Shown here piece after piece: positions 25,619 through 33,777 of a stretch of DNA of 64,000 bases. A model generated the notes under the pieces. It ran no database searches. It was not told where the DNA came from and worked only from the letters and a program-made list of their open reading frames with translations. Both the position numbers and the translations under genes were made by a program. The DNA comes from CALVUJ01 sp045119835 (GTDB lineage Bacteria; Bacillota_I; Bacilli_A; RFN20; DUOF01): NCBI GenBank assembly GCA_045119835.1, contig JBGVED010000041.1, positions 36,973 through 100,972 of the forward strand, given 5' to 3'. Position 1 is the stretch's first letter. Each line of letters opens with the position of its first letter.

Positions 25619-26092
25619 TTATCTATTTTTTTTAGATTTTTGCCCTTTTTTAGGAGCTTTAGCCATTTCATCTAAATAACCTTTTTCTCTTAATTTATCA
25701 TCAATTCTTATATCTGCCTGTTGCGCTTGCGATGCAAGACCTCTAGCAATTCCTTGATAATTTTCAAATCTGTATTTCAAGTTTTCTAATATAGCACATT
25801 CTTTACTATACAAATTAGCATATTCTTGAGCTTTTTTATAATCTGTCCCAACGTATTTGTTCTTTATCAAATTATTTATTAGTCTAGCTTGCTCATTGTA
25901 TCTTTTTCTATAATAATCTGCAAGTTCTCTGCTAATAGAGAAATCTAACAATGTATTAACCAATTTTTCTTCTTCACTATCTAACCCTGCTAGTCTTATT
26001 TCTCCTCTTAAGTCTTGTTCATATTTTAAAATCTTTTTTCTTTTTTCTTCTGGCAAATTTTTGATTTCTTCTTTTCTATTAAAACTGCTCAT
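25619..26092 (-). CDS. helical charged protein, unknown
   Basis: 157 residues, predicted almost wholly alpha-helical and rich in Lys, Glu, Arg and Gln, with no membrane segment. The central part (about 60-125) has heptad-like spacing (YYRKRYNEQARLINNLI, CAILENLKYRFENYQ), and a basic tail ends in KKGQKSKKNR. I do not recognise a family. The ATG at 26092 is preferred over GTG at 26101 because AGGA lies upstream of both at a better distance. It has its own promoter and terminator. Confidence 0.5.
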   Translation of the reverse strand: MSSFNRKEEIKNLPEEKRKKILKYEQDLRGEIRLAGLDSEEEKLVNTLLDFSISRELADYYRKRYNEQARLINNLIKNKYVGTDYKKAQEYANLYSKECAILENLKYRFENYQGIARGLASQAQQADIRIDDKLREKGYLDEMAKAPKKGQKSKKNR

Positions 26093-26114
26093 AAAAATCA
26101 CATCCTATGTTAAT

Positions 26115-26143
26115 ATTTTATCATGTTGTTTTTAAATATACAA
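26115..26143 (-). promoter_or_regulatory. promoter of the helical protein gene
   Basis: TTGTAT, 17 bases, TAAAAT on the minus strand with TG before the -10. The transcript then begins ATTAACATAGG, a sequence repeated before the gene at 26935. Confidence 0.5.
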
Positions 26144-26164
26144 TCTTTTTTTTTTGAGTTATTT

Positions 26165-26935
26165 TTACATAGAACGGCTATTTTTTTGCTCTTTTTCATT
26201 ATTTTTATCTATAGAGCCTCTTTCACCTTCATTATAACCAATATTAATCTCATTAATTTCTGGAACAACACCGTCAGTTTTTACAGTTAAAATAGGTTTT
26301 TCTCTGTGATTATGCACCCTAGGTAAATTCTCAGTTTTTCTTCCTTCTCTTACTGCTCTATCAAGTTTCTCTATTCTTTTAAAGTCTCTTCTATCCTCTA
26401 AACTTTTATCATGATCATGAAAAATATTATGACAATCATGTGGAGTTTTACAAAAATCTTCAAATCTATTTCCTTTTCTTCCTCTAGCCACTTCTTTTAA
26501 ATTTTCATTACTGCTTTGTTGCTTAAGTTGGTTTAATTCCTTTTTCAAATTTTCTATTGTCTTATCTGATGCCCCAATCCCTTTTTTTTGCACACTTATT
26601 CTATCACTTAGGAACAAAAAATTTATTAGCCAACTTTTTTTCTTTTTCTTTTCTTCTTTTTTATACTTCAACATATGTGCATCATAGATTTGATATGACT
26701 CCATTAATTCTGCTTCTAATTCTGCTCTTATTTCTTCTATTCCATCTATCTCTGACTCTAAAGCTTTCTCAATAACCATTATAGCAAAAAGAGTATTAAG
26801 CACTTGAGTCATTTCCTCTTCATCCATATTGTCACTTTTTAGTATAGTTTCTTTACTTTTTATTTCTTCTTTTATTTTTTCAACATCATCATCATTTAAG
26901 AATTTAGTTAAATTTTTTATTTCTCCTATTGTCAT
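26165..26935 (-). CDS. charged coiled-coil protein, unknown
   Basis: 256 residues. The N-terminal two thirds is helical and very acidic/basic (VEKIKEEIKSKETI, IEEIRAELEAELMESY), interrupted by a basic KKEEKKKKKSWLINFLF patch that might touch the membrane. A short His/Asp cluster (HDCHNIFHDHD, about residue 170) could bind metal. The C terminus is polar and likely disordered. No family is recognised. The ATG follows AGGTGA. It has a separate promoter and is followed by the other unknown helical gene. Confidence 0.5.
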   Translation of the reverse strand: MTIGEIKNLTKFLNDDDVEKIKEEIKSKETILKSDNMDEEEMTQVLNTLFAIMVIEKALESEIDGIEEIRAELEAELMESYQIYDAHMLKYKKEEKKKKKSWLINFLFLSDRISVQKKGIGASDKTIENLKKELNQLKQQSSNENLKEVARGRKGNRFEDFCKTPHDCHNIFHDHDKSLEDRRDFKRIEKLDRAVREGRKTENLPRVHNHREKPILTVKTDGVVPEINEINIGYNEGERGSIDKNNEKEQKNSRSM

Positions 26936-26953
26936 AAAATATCACCTATGTTA

Positions 26954-26982
26954 ATAGTAAATAAATTAATTAAAAAAGTCAA
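26954..26982 (-). promoter_or_regulatory. promoter of the charged coiled-coil gene
   Basis: TTGACT, 17 bases, TACTAT on the minus strand. The -10 runs directly into ATTAACATAGG, as in the neighbouring promoter at 26115. Confidence 0.55.
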
Positions 26983-27001
26983 AGTATATTTCATTTTCCA
27001 A

Positions 27002-27029
27002 ATAAAAAAGAATAGTTTTTACTATTCTT
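27002..27029 (-). terminator. intrinsic terminator of the ribU-like to DUF1904-like run
   Basis: Perfect 9-bp stem AAGAATAGT/ACTATTCTT with a 4-base loop and T-run on the minus strand, overlapping the stop codon of the gene ending at 27022. Confidence 0.88.
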
Positions 27030-27501
27030 CATCATTGTGGCATCCACATTGGCAATCATCACCACAACAACATTCATGTCCTTCTTGATGACAATGGCAA
27101 TCGTGTGGCTCTTCGCACTCGCATCCATGACCTTCTTCATGATGGTGTTTACAGCAGCATTCTTCATGTTTTTCTTTACCTTTATTGTCATAAATGTAAA
27201 CTAATCTTGAATCAATAACATCATAATAAACTTTACACTTATTAGTAAAAAATCCTACGTATTTGACAATAATATTAGTCAATTCTTGAATACGATTAAA
27301 ATAATTATCTGTTAAAGTTACATGCACAATAACGTCTGTTTCAAATGTAATATCACCATGTAAAAAATAATCAGTAACAGTTGTTTCATAAATAATCTCA
27401 TCTTGATTTATATCTAATAAAGATGCTATTTCCTCACATGAATAATAAGATACATACCCAATTACATCACTTCTATTTCCATTAACATTAATTTTTATCA
27501 T
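27022..27501 (-). CDS. DUF1904-like protein with a His/Cys-rich metal-binding tail
   Basis: 159 residues in two parts. Residues 1-106 resemble the tautomerase-like DUF1904 family: a short strand, a helix, ITFETDVIVHVTL, then NRIQELTNIIVKYV and a final strand with YYDV. Residues 111-159 form a tail with 13 Cys and 10 His, for example EECCCKHHH, DCHCH and CCCGDDCQCGCH, which should bind Zn, Ni, Cu or a similar metal. Function is unknown; metal storage or chaperoning is inferred only from composition. AGGAGG precedes the ATG. It lies 12 bases after priA. Confidence 0.6.
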   Translation of the reverse strand: MIKINVNGNRSDVIGYVSYYSCEEIASLLDINQDEIIYETTVTDYFLHGDITFETDVIVHVTLTDNYFNRIQELTNIIVKYVGFFTNKCKVYYDVIDSRLVYIYDNKGKEKHEECCCKHHHEEGHGCECEEPHDCHCHQEGHECCCGDDCQCGCHNDEE

Positions 27502-27513
27502 TCTTTCTTCCTC

Positions 27514-29691
27514 CTAAATTTCTACATATGGATCAACCACTATGCTTACTTTAATATTATTATCACCTTTTAAGTATAACTTCAAATCTTTTATCTTCTC
27601 AAGCATTTTTTCTTTATTTTTATACTTTAGCATAAGTTTTACTCTAAATTCATTGTTCAGTTTTGCAATATATGGAATGCTTGGCCCCATAATAGCAAAC
27701 TCCTCATCACTAAAATCCAACAAGTATTGTTTGGCTTGATTTGATAAATCATAAACATTTTTAAAATCTTTTCCTTTAAATAAAATATAACTAATAAATC
27801 TAAATGGTGGATATTTTAGTTTTTTTCTAAATGCCAATTCCTTGTTTATAAATGAATCATAATTATATGTTGCTGCATAATTTAAAACATCCTCATTAGG
27901 TTTATACGTTTGAATTAAGGCAGTTCCTTGTTTATCTTTTCTTCCCGCTCTTCCTAAAACTTGTACTAATAATTGAAATGTTCTTTCACTCGCTCTAAAA
28001 TCACTAGCATTTAATCCAGCATCGGCATTTAAAACAGCAACTAAAGTAACAAGTGGGAAATCAAGCCCTTTTGCAACCATTTGTGTTCCTATAACTATAT
28101 CAACTTCGTGATTTTCTATTTTTTCAACTATTTGTAAATGACTGTCTTTCCTTAAAGTGCTATCTTGATCAACTCTTATAATTCTGGCAGAAGGATATTC
28201 TTCTTTAAGTATTTCTTCTACTTTTTGAGTGCCATATCCTCCTTTTTCAATAAAACGTGAATTACACTCTGGACAAGTATCTTTTAGTTCATGTTCTATA
28301 CCGCAATAGTGACATTTTAATTTATTGGATGCTTTATGATAATTTAAACTAATGTCACAGTTTTCGCATTTATAGATGTAACCACACATTTTACACCTCA
28401 CATAAGGTGCATACCCTCTTCTATTTAGCAAAATAATAACTTGTTCTTTTTTATTTAATCTATCACTAATTTGTTCTTTTAATTCTTTAGATATTATTGG
28501 ATTGTTTTTTTCTTTATTCATATCAACGATTTTTACGTTAGGTAAATTTTGATTATTTATTCTTTTCTTTAAATATAACTGCTTGTAGATACCTGTCATT
28601 GCTCTTACCTTTGATTCTAAAGAGGGTGTTGCGCTACCTAGTAAAATACTAGCATTATGATGTGTTGCTCTAAAATTAGCAATATCCATTGTATGATAGC
28701 TAGGTGTTGTATCCTGCTTATATGATTCACTATGTTCTTCATCTATAATTATAATTCCAATATTCTGACATGGGGCAAATATAGCACTTCTAGTTCCTAT
28801 AATGATTTTAGCTAGTCCTTTTTTTATTCTCCTATATTCATCATATTTTTCTCCTTCACTTAAAGCTGAATGAAGCAATGCCAAATCTTCATTAAAGAAA
28901 CTTTTAAATCTTGCTGCCATTTGAGATGTTAAAACTATTTCTGGAACCAATATTAGAACACTTTTATTTAAAGATAAATAATGCTTTGCTAAATTTAAAT
29001 ATACTTCAGTTTTTCCACTTCCTGTAACACCTTCAAGTAAGTAAATTCCTTTTTGTTGAATAACACTATCATATACCTCTTTTTGATCATTAGTTAATTG
29101 ATAATGTATAGCATATTTTTCTCCCTCTAGCATATTTACGCTACGATAATCCTCTTGATAAACAACCTGTAAATATCCTTTTTCAAGTAATTTATTTGCA
29201 ATAGAGGTGGATATCTCACTTTTTAACACTTTTCCTTTTTGTTTTATATAATCATAAACATCTCTTTGTTTACTCGTTAAATCTTTATTACTCTGTAAAC
29301 AAGTAAGATATGCTAAAGTTTTTATTTTTACTTTTTTACCACTTTTAGGTTTTAAACTTTTAGGTAACATCGTTTGCAAACAACTAATTAGAGGACAGAC
29401 ATATTCTTTTGACATAAAATACGCTAGATTTTGAAGTTCTTCTGACAATAAGCTTTCTTCATCCAAAACTTCTTTAATCTCTTTTAAAGAAAATCCATAT
29501 TCTTCCTCTAATTCTTCTTTGGTTTTATCTGTATATTCGCTATCTAAAACATATCCTACTATATCTTTTTTATTTCCAAAATCAAGAATGACTCTGCACC
29601 CTTTTACATTTTTTTGTGCATTTAAAAGATAATCGAATGTTCTATCGATTTTTTCGGCACTATATTCAATTAAAACTTTTAAAATTTGCAT
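27514..29691 (-). CDS. priA: primosomal protein N' (replication restart helicase)
   Basis: Superfamily 2 helicase that reloads the replisome at stalled forks. 725 residues: an N-terminal fork-DNA-binding domain, Walker A in GVTGSGKTEVYL, Walker B DEEH, LLGSATPSLES, and a zinc-binding insert with paired Cys (CKMCGYIYKCENC, CHYCG, CPEC). GTQMVAKGLDFPLV and QVLGRAGR form the last helicase motifs. AGGAGA precedes the ATG. It is downstream of the kinase/ParB-like gene; DnaB and DnaI, its partners in primosome assembly, are at 51454-53659. Confidence 0.95.
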   Translation of the reverse strand: MQILKVLIEYSAEKIDRTFDYLLNAQKNVKGCRVILDFGNKKDIVGYVLDSEYTDKTKEELEEEYGFSLKEIKEVLDEESLLSEELQNLAYFMSKEYVCPLISCLQTMLPKSLKPKSGKKVKIKTLAYLTCLQSNKDLTSKQRDVYDYIKQKGKVLKSEISTSIANKLLEKGYLQVVYQEDYRSVNMLEGEKYAIHYQLTNDQKEVYDSVIQQKGIYLLEGVTGSGKTEVYLNLAKHYLSLNKSVLILVPEIVLTSQMAARFKSFFNEDLALLHSALSEGEKYDEYRRIKKGLAKIIIGTRSAIFAPCQNIGIIIIDEEHSESYKQDTTPSYHTMDIANFRATHHNASILLGSATPSLESKVRAMTGIYKQLYLKKRINNQNLPNVKIVDMNKEKNNPIISKELKEQISDRLNKKEQVIILLNRRGYAPYVRCKMCGYIYKCENCDISLNYHKASNKLKCHYCGIEHELKDTCPECNSRFIEKGGYGTQKVEEILKEEYPSARIIRVDQDSTLRKDSHLQIVEKIENHEVDIVIGTQMVAKGLDFPLVTLVAVLNADAGLNASDFRASERTFQLLVQVLGRAGRKDKQGTALIQTYKPNEDVLNYAATYNYDSFINKELAFRKKLKYPPFRFISYILFKGKDFKNVYDLSNQAKQYLLDFSDEEFAIMGPSIPYIAKLNNEFRVKLMLKYKNKEKMLEKIKDLKLYLKGDNNIKVSIVVDPYVEI

Positions 29692-29709
29692 AAAAATATG
29701 GTCTCCTAA

Positions 29710-30639
29710 TTAATCATTGTTTTTAGTTACAATTCGTGGCATATAGTTATATTTGAATCCATTAATTTCTTCCCATTCTCTTATATCACTTTCTGTTATA
29801 CTAACCATTCTTTTAGCCTCTCTACCATCTTCTAAAATATCGTCTTCATTGTAAATTATTATAGGATTAATTAATTTAACCTTACATAAATTATATGCTA
29901 TAAGTCTACTATGGCCTTCTACAACAAAAAGTGAATCGTGAACTCTTAAAACTTTTATAGGTTCAATTTCTTCAATATTACTTATAATCATATCACTATA
30001 TAGTTTTATTTTCTCTCTATCAATGTACTCTAATTTACCAGTAGGAAGCAAAAATTGAGGTGATATCCATAATTTTTCATAGCTAACTCCATGTTCCTTT
30101 TTATTATAACAATCCATTATAATCTCTACCGCTTCTTTAGGTGTTATATAAGAAGTGTCAATGACAACATCATAATTACTTAAGTCTTCACAATTTATTC
30201 CATATATAGCTTTATAGCGTCTATTTTCTACCACTCTTCTTTCAATTAGTTTATTCATTGCTTCATCGACACTTGTATAGCTTTCTTCTTTGCTATCTCT
30301 AGTTAAGTACGTTCTTAATGCGGCTTCATATGGAGATACAACTATAAATATTTTGAAAGTTTCAGGCAAAAAATGCCATGCTAACCTAGAGTCAAAAATA
30401 ACGTTTTTATCATCAGAAATAGTTTTATTTTTAGCGACTATTGCTGAATCAATATAATTGTCGACATGTTCTAAGTTGCTTTGTGATTTTTGAAAATCTA
30501 AAACACTAACTCCTTTTTCGCTAGCCATTTCTCTCATTAAACTACCTGCTGATATAATATCAAAACCATATTCTTTATTTAATAGTTTGCAAATTGTGCT
30601 TTTTCCACTACCTAAGTGTCCTGTTATTGAAAATCTCAT
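29710..30639 (-). CDS. cytidylate-kinase-like P-loop domain fused to a ParB/Srx-like domain
   Basis: 309 residues. Residues 1-178 form a nucleotide-kinase-like fold: Walker A GHLGSGKST (7-15), FDIISAGSLMRE, FDSRLAWHF (82-90) and a lid-like segment RRVVENRRY (134-142), most like the cytidylate kinase family. Residues about 192-265 follow the ParB/sulfiredoxin pattern: ISPQFLLPTGKLEYIDREKI, EPIKV, then VVEGHSRLIAYNL (239-251) and a strand. I know no characterised protein with this order. Substrate and role are unknown. GGAGGAAAG precedes the ATG. It overlaps nothing but is 18 bases from priA and 1 base from the methyltransferase. Confidence 0.7.
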   Translation of the reverse strand: MRFSITGHLGSGKSTICKLLNKEYGFDIISAGSLMREMASEKGVSVLDFQKSQSNLEHVDNYIDSAIVAKNKTISDDKNVIFDSRLAWHFLPETFKIFIVVSPYEAALRTYLTRDSKEESYTSVDEAMNKLIERRVVENRRYKAIYGINCEDLSNYDVVIDTSYITPKEAVEIIMDCYNKKEHGVSYEKLWISPQFLLPTGKLEYIDREKIKLYSDMIISNIEEIEPIKVLRVHDSLFVVEGHSRLIAYNLCKVKLINPIIIYNEDDILEDGREAKRMVSITESDIREWEEINGFKYNYMPRIVTKNND

Positions 30640-30640
30640 A

Positions 30641-31396
30641 TTATCTTTCCTCCCCCAAATTATACATTACAATTGAACCTGCTACTCCTACATTCAATGA
30701 ATCTATTTTATCTGACATTTTTATTTTAACAACATCAGTAGCATTCTTTAAACTAACCTCACTAACACCATTACCTTCATTTCCTAAAACAATTGCGAAT
30801 TTTTCTTTTGTTTTTAACTCATCTAAATAGACAGAATTATTAGTAAGGGATGTAACAATTATTTGAAAATCATTCATATTTAGAATTCTATATATCTGAT
30901 TTAAATCTTTTTTTACAACATTAATTTTAAATATTGCTCCTTGTGAGGCTCTAACAACCTTTTCATTATAAACGTCAACTGTACTTTCACTAACATAAAT
31001 TTTATCATAATTAAAAGCTAGAGCACTTCTTATTATTGTGCCTACATTTCCAGGATCTTGCAAACTATCTAAAACTACAACTTTATTTACATCCTTCTTA
31101 TCGTATGTATTTTGTTTTGCTATCCCTATTACATTTTGAGGATTTTTAGTGAACGATAATTTATTAATGATAGAATCTGTAACAATAATTGTATTATCTT
31201 CATTTATAATATCTAAGTAATTTTCTAAATCATCTTCTGCAACTAATAAAGTAATTAAGCAATTTGCTTCATGGGCCATTCTAACAAGATGATCTCCCTC
31301 TACTATAAAAAGCCCCATTTCATCTCTATATTTTTTCTCTTTTAGTTTAGCAAAATTTTTTATTTGCTCATTTTGTAATGATTTAATAATTTTCAT
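30641..31396 (-). CDS. TrmH/SpoU family RNA 2'-O-methyltransferase
   Basis: 251 residues. A small N-terminal substrate-binding domain (KYRDEMGLFIVEGDHLV) precedes the SPOUT trefoil-knot domain, with the three motifs DPGNVGTIIRSA, ALVLGNEG-type IVLGNEGNGVS, and the C-terminal SLNVGVAGSIVMY. The family methylates ribose in rRNA or tRNA using S-adenosylmethionine; the target nucleotide cannot be told. The ATG at 31396 is chosen because AGGAG lies 10 bases upstream. The start overlaps the YgjP-like gene by 14 bases. Confidence 0.88.
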   Translation of the reverse strand: MKIIKSLQNEQIKNFAKLKEKKYRDEMGLFIVEGDHLVRMAHEANCLITLLVAEDDLENYLDIINEDNTIIVTDSIINKLSFTKNPQNVIGIAKQNTYDKKDVNKVVVLDSLQDPGNVGTIIRSALAFNYDKIYVSESTVDVYNEKVVRASQGAIFKINVVKKDLNQIYRILNMNDFQIIVTSLTNNSVYLDELKTKEKFAIVLGNEGNGVSEVSLKNATDVVKIKMSDKIDSLNVGVAGSIVMYNLGEER

Positions 31397-31964
31397 AATA
31401 TACAAACTCCTTTTTACATTTTGTTCGATACGTCTTGTAGTAAGGGCAATATTTACTAACTTCTTCCCAAAAACCTTTTTGGTGATCCATATAACGTGTA
31501 TGTGCTAACTCATGTATTATAACATATTCAATCAATTCTCCGCTCATATGGGCAAGTAATAAATTCAAATTGATAGTATTGTTTCTTTTATTATATTGAC
31601 CTAAATAGTTTTTAACTTTTTTTATATTTATTTTTGGGGGATTATCAATCCCCATCATATTAACTATATTTAAATATTTACCAGATAAGTATTTTTTTAG
31701 ATTTACTAATAAAATTCCATTTAACTCACTTAAATTATCAATGTACTGATACTCACCCATAATTTTAATTTGTCCTTCTTTATTAAATACAGACTTAACA
31801 CTTCTTTTTTCTTTCTTTTTTAAAAGTTTATCATATGCTGCACTAGCAAATTTTTCGATTTGATTTAAAGAAACAAATAGCGGAGCAGTAATAACTAAAT
31901 TATTATCTTTATCTAATCTCGCATACATATTTTTGTTGTTTTTTCTAATTAATTTATACTCCAT
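31383..31964 (-). CDS. YgjP-like zinc metallopeptidase-fold protein
   Basis: 193 residues. The C-terminal part contains YVIIHELAHTRYMDHQKGFW, an HExxH zinc motif with the downstream H-x(6)-FW helix of the YgjP/DUF45 (WLM) family. The N-terminal half has the family's strand-rich region, including NLVITAPLFVSLNQIEKF and a MGEYQYI stretch. Substrates of the family are not settled. The start is placed at ATG 31964, 6 bases after GGTG; the GTG at 31976 is possible. It overlaps the ECF gene. Confidence 0.8.
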   Translation of the reverse strand: MEYKLIRKNNKNMYARLDKDNNLVITAPLFVSLNQIEKFASAAYDKLLKKKEKRSVKSVFNKEGQIKIMGEYQYIDNLSELNGILLVNLKKYLSGKYLNIVNMMGIDNPPKINIKKVKNYLGQYNKRNNTINLNLLLAHMSGELIEYVIIHELAHTRYMDHQKGFWEEVSKYCPYYKTYRTKCKKEFVYYENY

Positions 31965-32562
31965 CTTTAGCACCATACTTTTTAATTATATTAGAAATCT
32001 TTTTATATAAAATAAAAGTAAATAGACTAACTACTACATTTTTTACCAAATTAAATGGTAGAACTCCCCATAGTACTAAAGACCATTTCACATCTGTAAT
32101 ATTTGAATTTGCACTACTTGACATAGATAAAACAGCCTCTAAACCAAAAGCATTAGAGTAGAATGGTATTAGTATATATCTATTAACTAAACAAGCAATT
32201 GATGTAGCAATCAAAATAGAAATACTCAATCCAATTAGCGCTCCTTTTTTTGTTTTGTTCTTTTTATAATAAATAACAGCAGGCATTACAAATAATAAAC
32301 CTATAATGAAATCTGCGAGTTCTCCAACACAAGCAGTACCAGTCATAGGAAGTTTGATTATTATTTTTATTAAATGAACAAAAAAAGCTGACACTGGACC
32401 ATATGTAAATCCCGCTATCAATGTTGGTATATCAGAAAAGTTAAATTCTAAAAAACTTGGAAATAAAAATGGTAAGGGAAATTTAAAAAAAGGCACAACA
32501 TACAAAATCGCTGCTAAAGCGCCAAAAACTCCACATACCGCTATTTTTCTAGTTTTATTCAT
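31954..32562 (-). CDS. ECF transporter S component, probably riboflavin type
   Basis: 202 residues with five to six membrane segments. The pattern FLEFNFSDIPTLIAGFTYGP, then VHLIKIIIKLP, then GTACVGELADFIIGL matches the RibU group of energy-coupling-factor substrate-binding subunits, which work with a shared EcfAA'T module that is not in this window. Substrate assignment is by pattern only. No room exists for an FMN riboswitch: only about 120 bases separate it from the next gene. The ATG at 32562 is 5 bases after GGGTGAG. Confidence 0.75.
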   Translation of the reverse strand: MNKTRKIAVCGVFGALAAILYVVPFFKFPLPFLFPSFLEFNFSDIPTLIAGFTYGPVSAFFVHLIKIIIKLPMTGTACVGELADFIIGLLFVMPAVIYYKKNKTKKGALIGLSISILIATSIACLVNRYILIPFYSNAFGLEAVLSMSSSANSNITDVKWSLVLWGVLPFNLVKNVVVSLFTFILYKKISNIIKKYGAKDGV

Positions 32563-32631
32563 ATGCACTCACCCTTACTTAAATAATACTATATTTTTGC
32601 AACAAATTAAATTTTTATCTACTTTTCTTTA

Positions 32632-32674
32632 TAAATAAAAAATCTCTTTTGTTAAAAATAACTTAAGAGATTTA
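32632..32674 (-). terminator. intrinsic terminator of the glycogen/M42 operon
   Basis: Stem AAATCTCTT/AAGAGATTT with a 16-base loop and a T-run on the minus strand, just past the M42 peptidase stop. Confidence 0.8.
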
Positions 32675-32681
32675 ATTTTAA

Positions 32682-33764
32682 TTATCTTTTAGATTCTTTT
32701 AATTCATTCAATGTTTTTTCATCTAATCTTTTTACAAATTCTACTAATAATTCAATACAAGCTTCATAGTCTTTTAAATTGACTACTGAATTGTGCGAAT
32801 GGAAATATCTGCATGGTAATGATAATGTCATATTGATTACTCCGTCAAATGATTTATTAATTTCACCAGAGTCTGTACCCCCTGCCACTAGCGAGTCGAA
32901 TGTATATTTAATATTTTTTTCTTTACAAATATTTTCCATCATTCTTACTAAACCTTTGTGTCCTATTACACTAGCGTCCATAACAGATAAAGCAACACCT
33001 GCTCCAAGTTTACTATCTCCGCTACCGCTTCCTGGTACATCATATGACATAGATACATCAATTGCTATTGCTATATCTGGTTTAACATGATACGTAGCCG
33101 TTTTTGCCCCTCTAAGACCAACCTCTTCTTGAACACTCCCTACACTATATAATGTATTTGGGTGTTTCTCAGCTTTCAATCTTTGCATAACTTCAACACA
33201 AACTGCAGCCCCTATTCTATCATCAAAAGCTTTTGAACATACATAATCAGGATTATTCATTACCATAAATTCAGTATATGGGATAACACTATCGCCAACA
33301 CATATTCCTAAGTCTTGAACTTCTTTTTTATTTGCAACACCCAAATCTACATATAGATCTTTTATTTCCATAACTTTATTTCTAACCTCAGGTTTCATTC
33401 CATGTGGTGGAGTAGAACCAATAACACCCATATAGCATTTTCCATCGTAAGTCATTATGCTCATTTTTTGTGAAGGAAGAACATGGGCCCACCAACCTCC
33501 AACTGGGCTAATTCTTAAATATCCTTCTTCTTCAATTTTACTAACTATAAAACCTACTTCGTCGATATGGCCGCTTAACATAACTTTTAAATCACTTTCA
33601 CCTTTTTTTATAGCAATAAGCGATCCTAAATTATCATATTCAAAGTTATCTGCATAACCTTCCAAGTATTTCTTCATAACTCTACTTGCGTATTTTTCAT
33701 TCCCAGAAATACCTTTAGCCTCTGTAAGTTCTTTTAAAAATTGTATTCTTTCGTTGTATTCCAT
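32682..33764 (-). CDS. M42 family metallopeptidase (glutamyl-aminopeptidase-like)
   Basis: 360 residues. Two-metal aminopeptidase of the PepA/FrvX group: SGHIDEVGF (64-72, His66 and Asp68), a bridging Asp in AFDDRIGAAV, the catalytic pair in VQEEVGLRGA, a metal Asp in AIDVSMSYD and a terminal YFHSHNS His. It forms large tetrahedral cytoplasmic complexes in other bacteria and trims peptides. It ends the operon that carries the glycogen genes, 13 bases after glgP; the link to sugar metabolism is probably one of position only. Confidence 0.92.
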   Translation of the reverse strand: MEYNERIQFLKELTEAKGISGNEKYASRVMKKYLEGYADNFEYDNLGSLIAIKKGESDLKVMLSGHIDEVGFIVSKIEEEGYLRISPVGGWWAHVLPSQKMSIMTYDGKCYMGVIGSTPPHGMKPEVRNKVMEIKDLYVDLGVANKKEVQDLGICVGDSVIPYTEFMVMNNPDYVCSKAFDDRIGAAVCVEVMQRLKAEKHPNTLYSVGSVQEEVGLRGAKTATYHVKPDIAIAIDVSMSYDVPGSGSGDSKLGAGVALSVMDASVIGHKGLVRMMENICKEKNIKYTFDSLVAGGTDSGEINKSFDGVINMTLSLPCRYFHSHNSVVNLKDYEACIELLVEFVKRLDEKTLNELKESKR

Positions 33765-33777
33765 TTTATTTCCCCCT

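Noticed and set aside
26991..27191. Lys/Met-rich open frame opposite in phase to the His/Cys tail
   Set aside because: It is a frame shadow of the repetitive tail codons of the gene at 27022-27501 and has no ribosome-binding site.
32563..32681. FMN riboswitch before the RibU-like gene
   Set aside because: The gap is about 120 bases, mostly occupied by a terminator of the upstream operon; no RFN-element sequence is seen.
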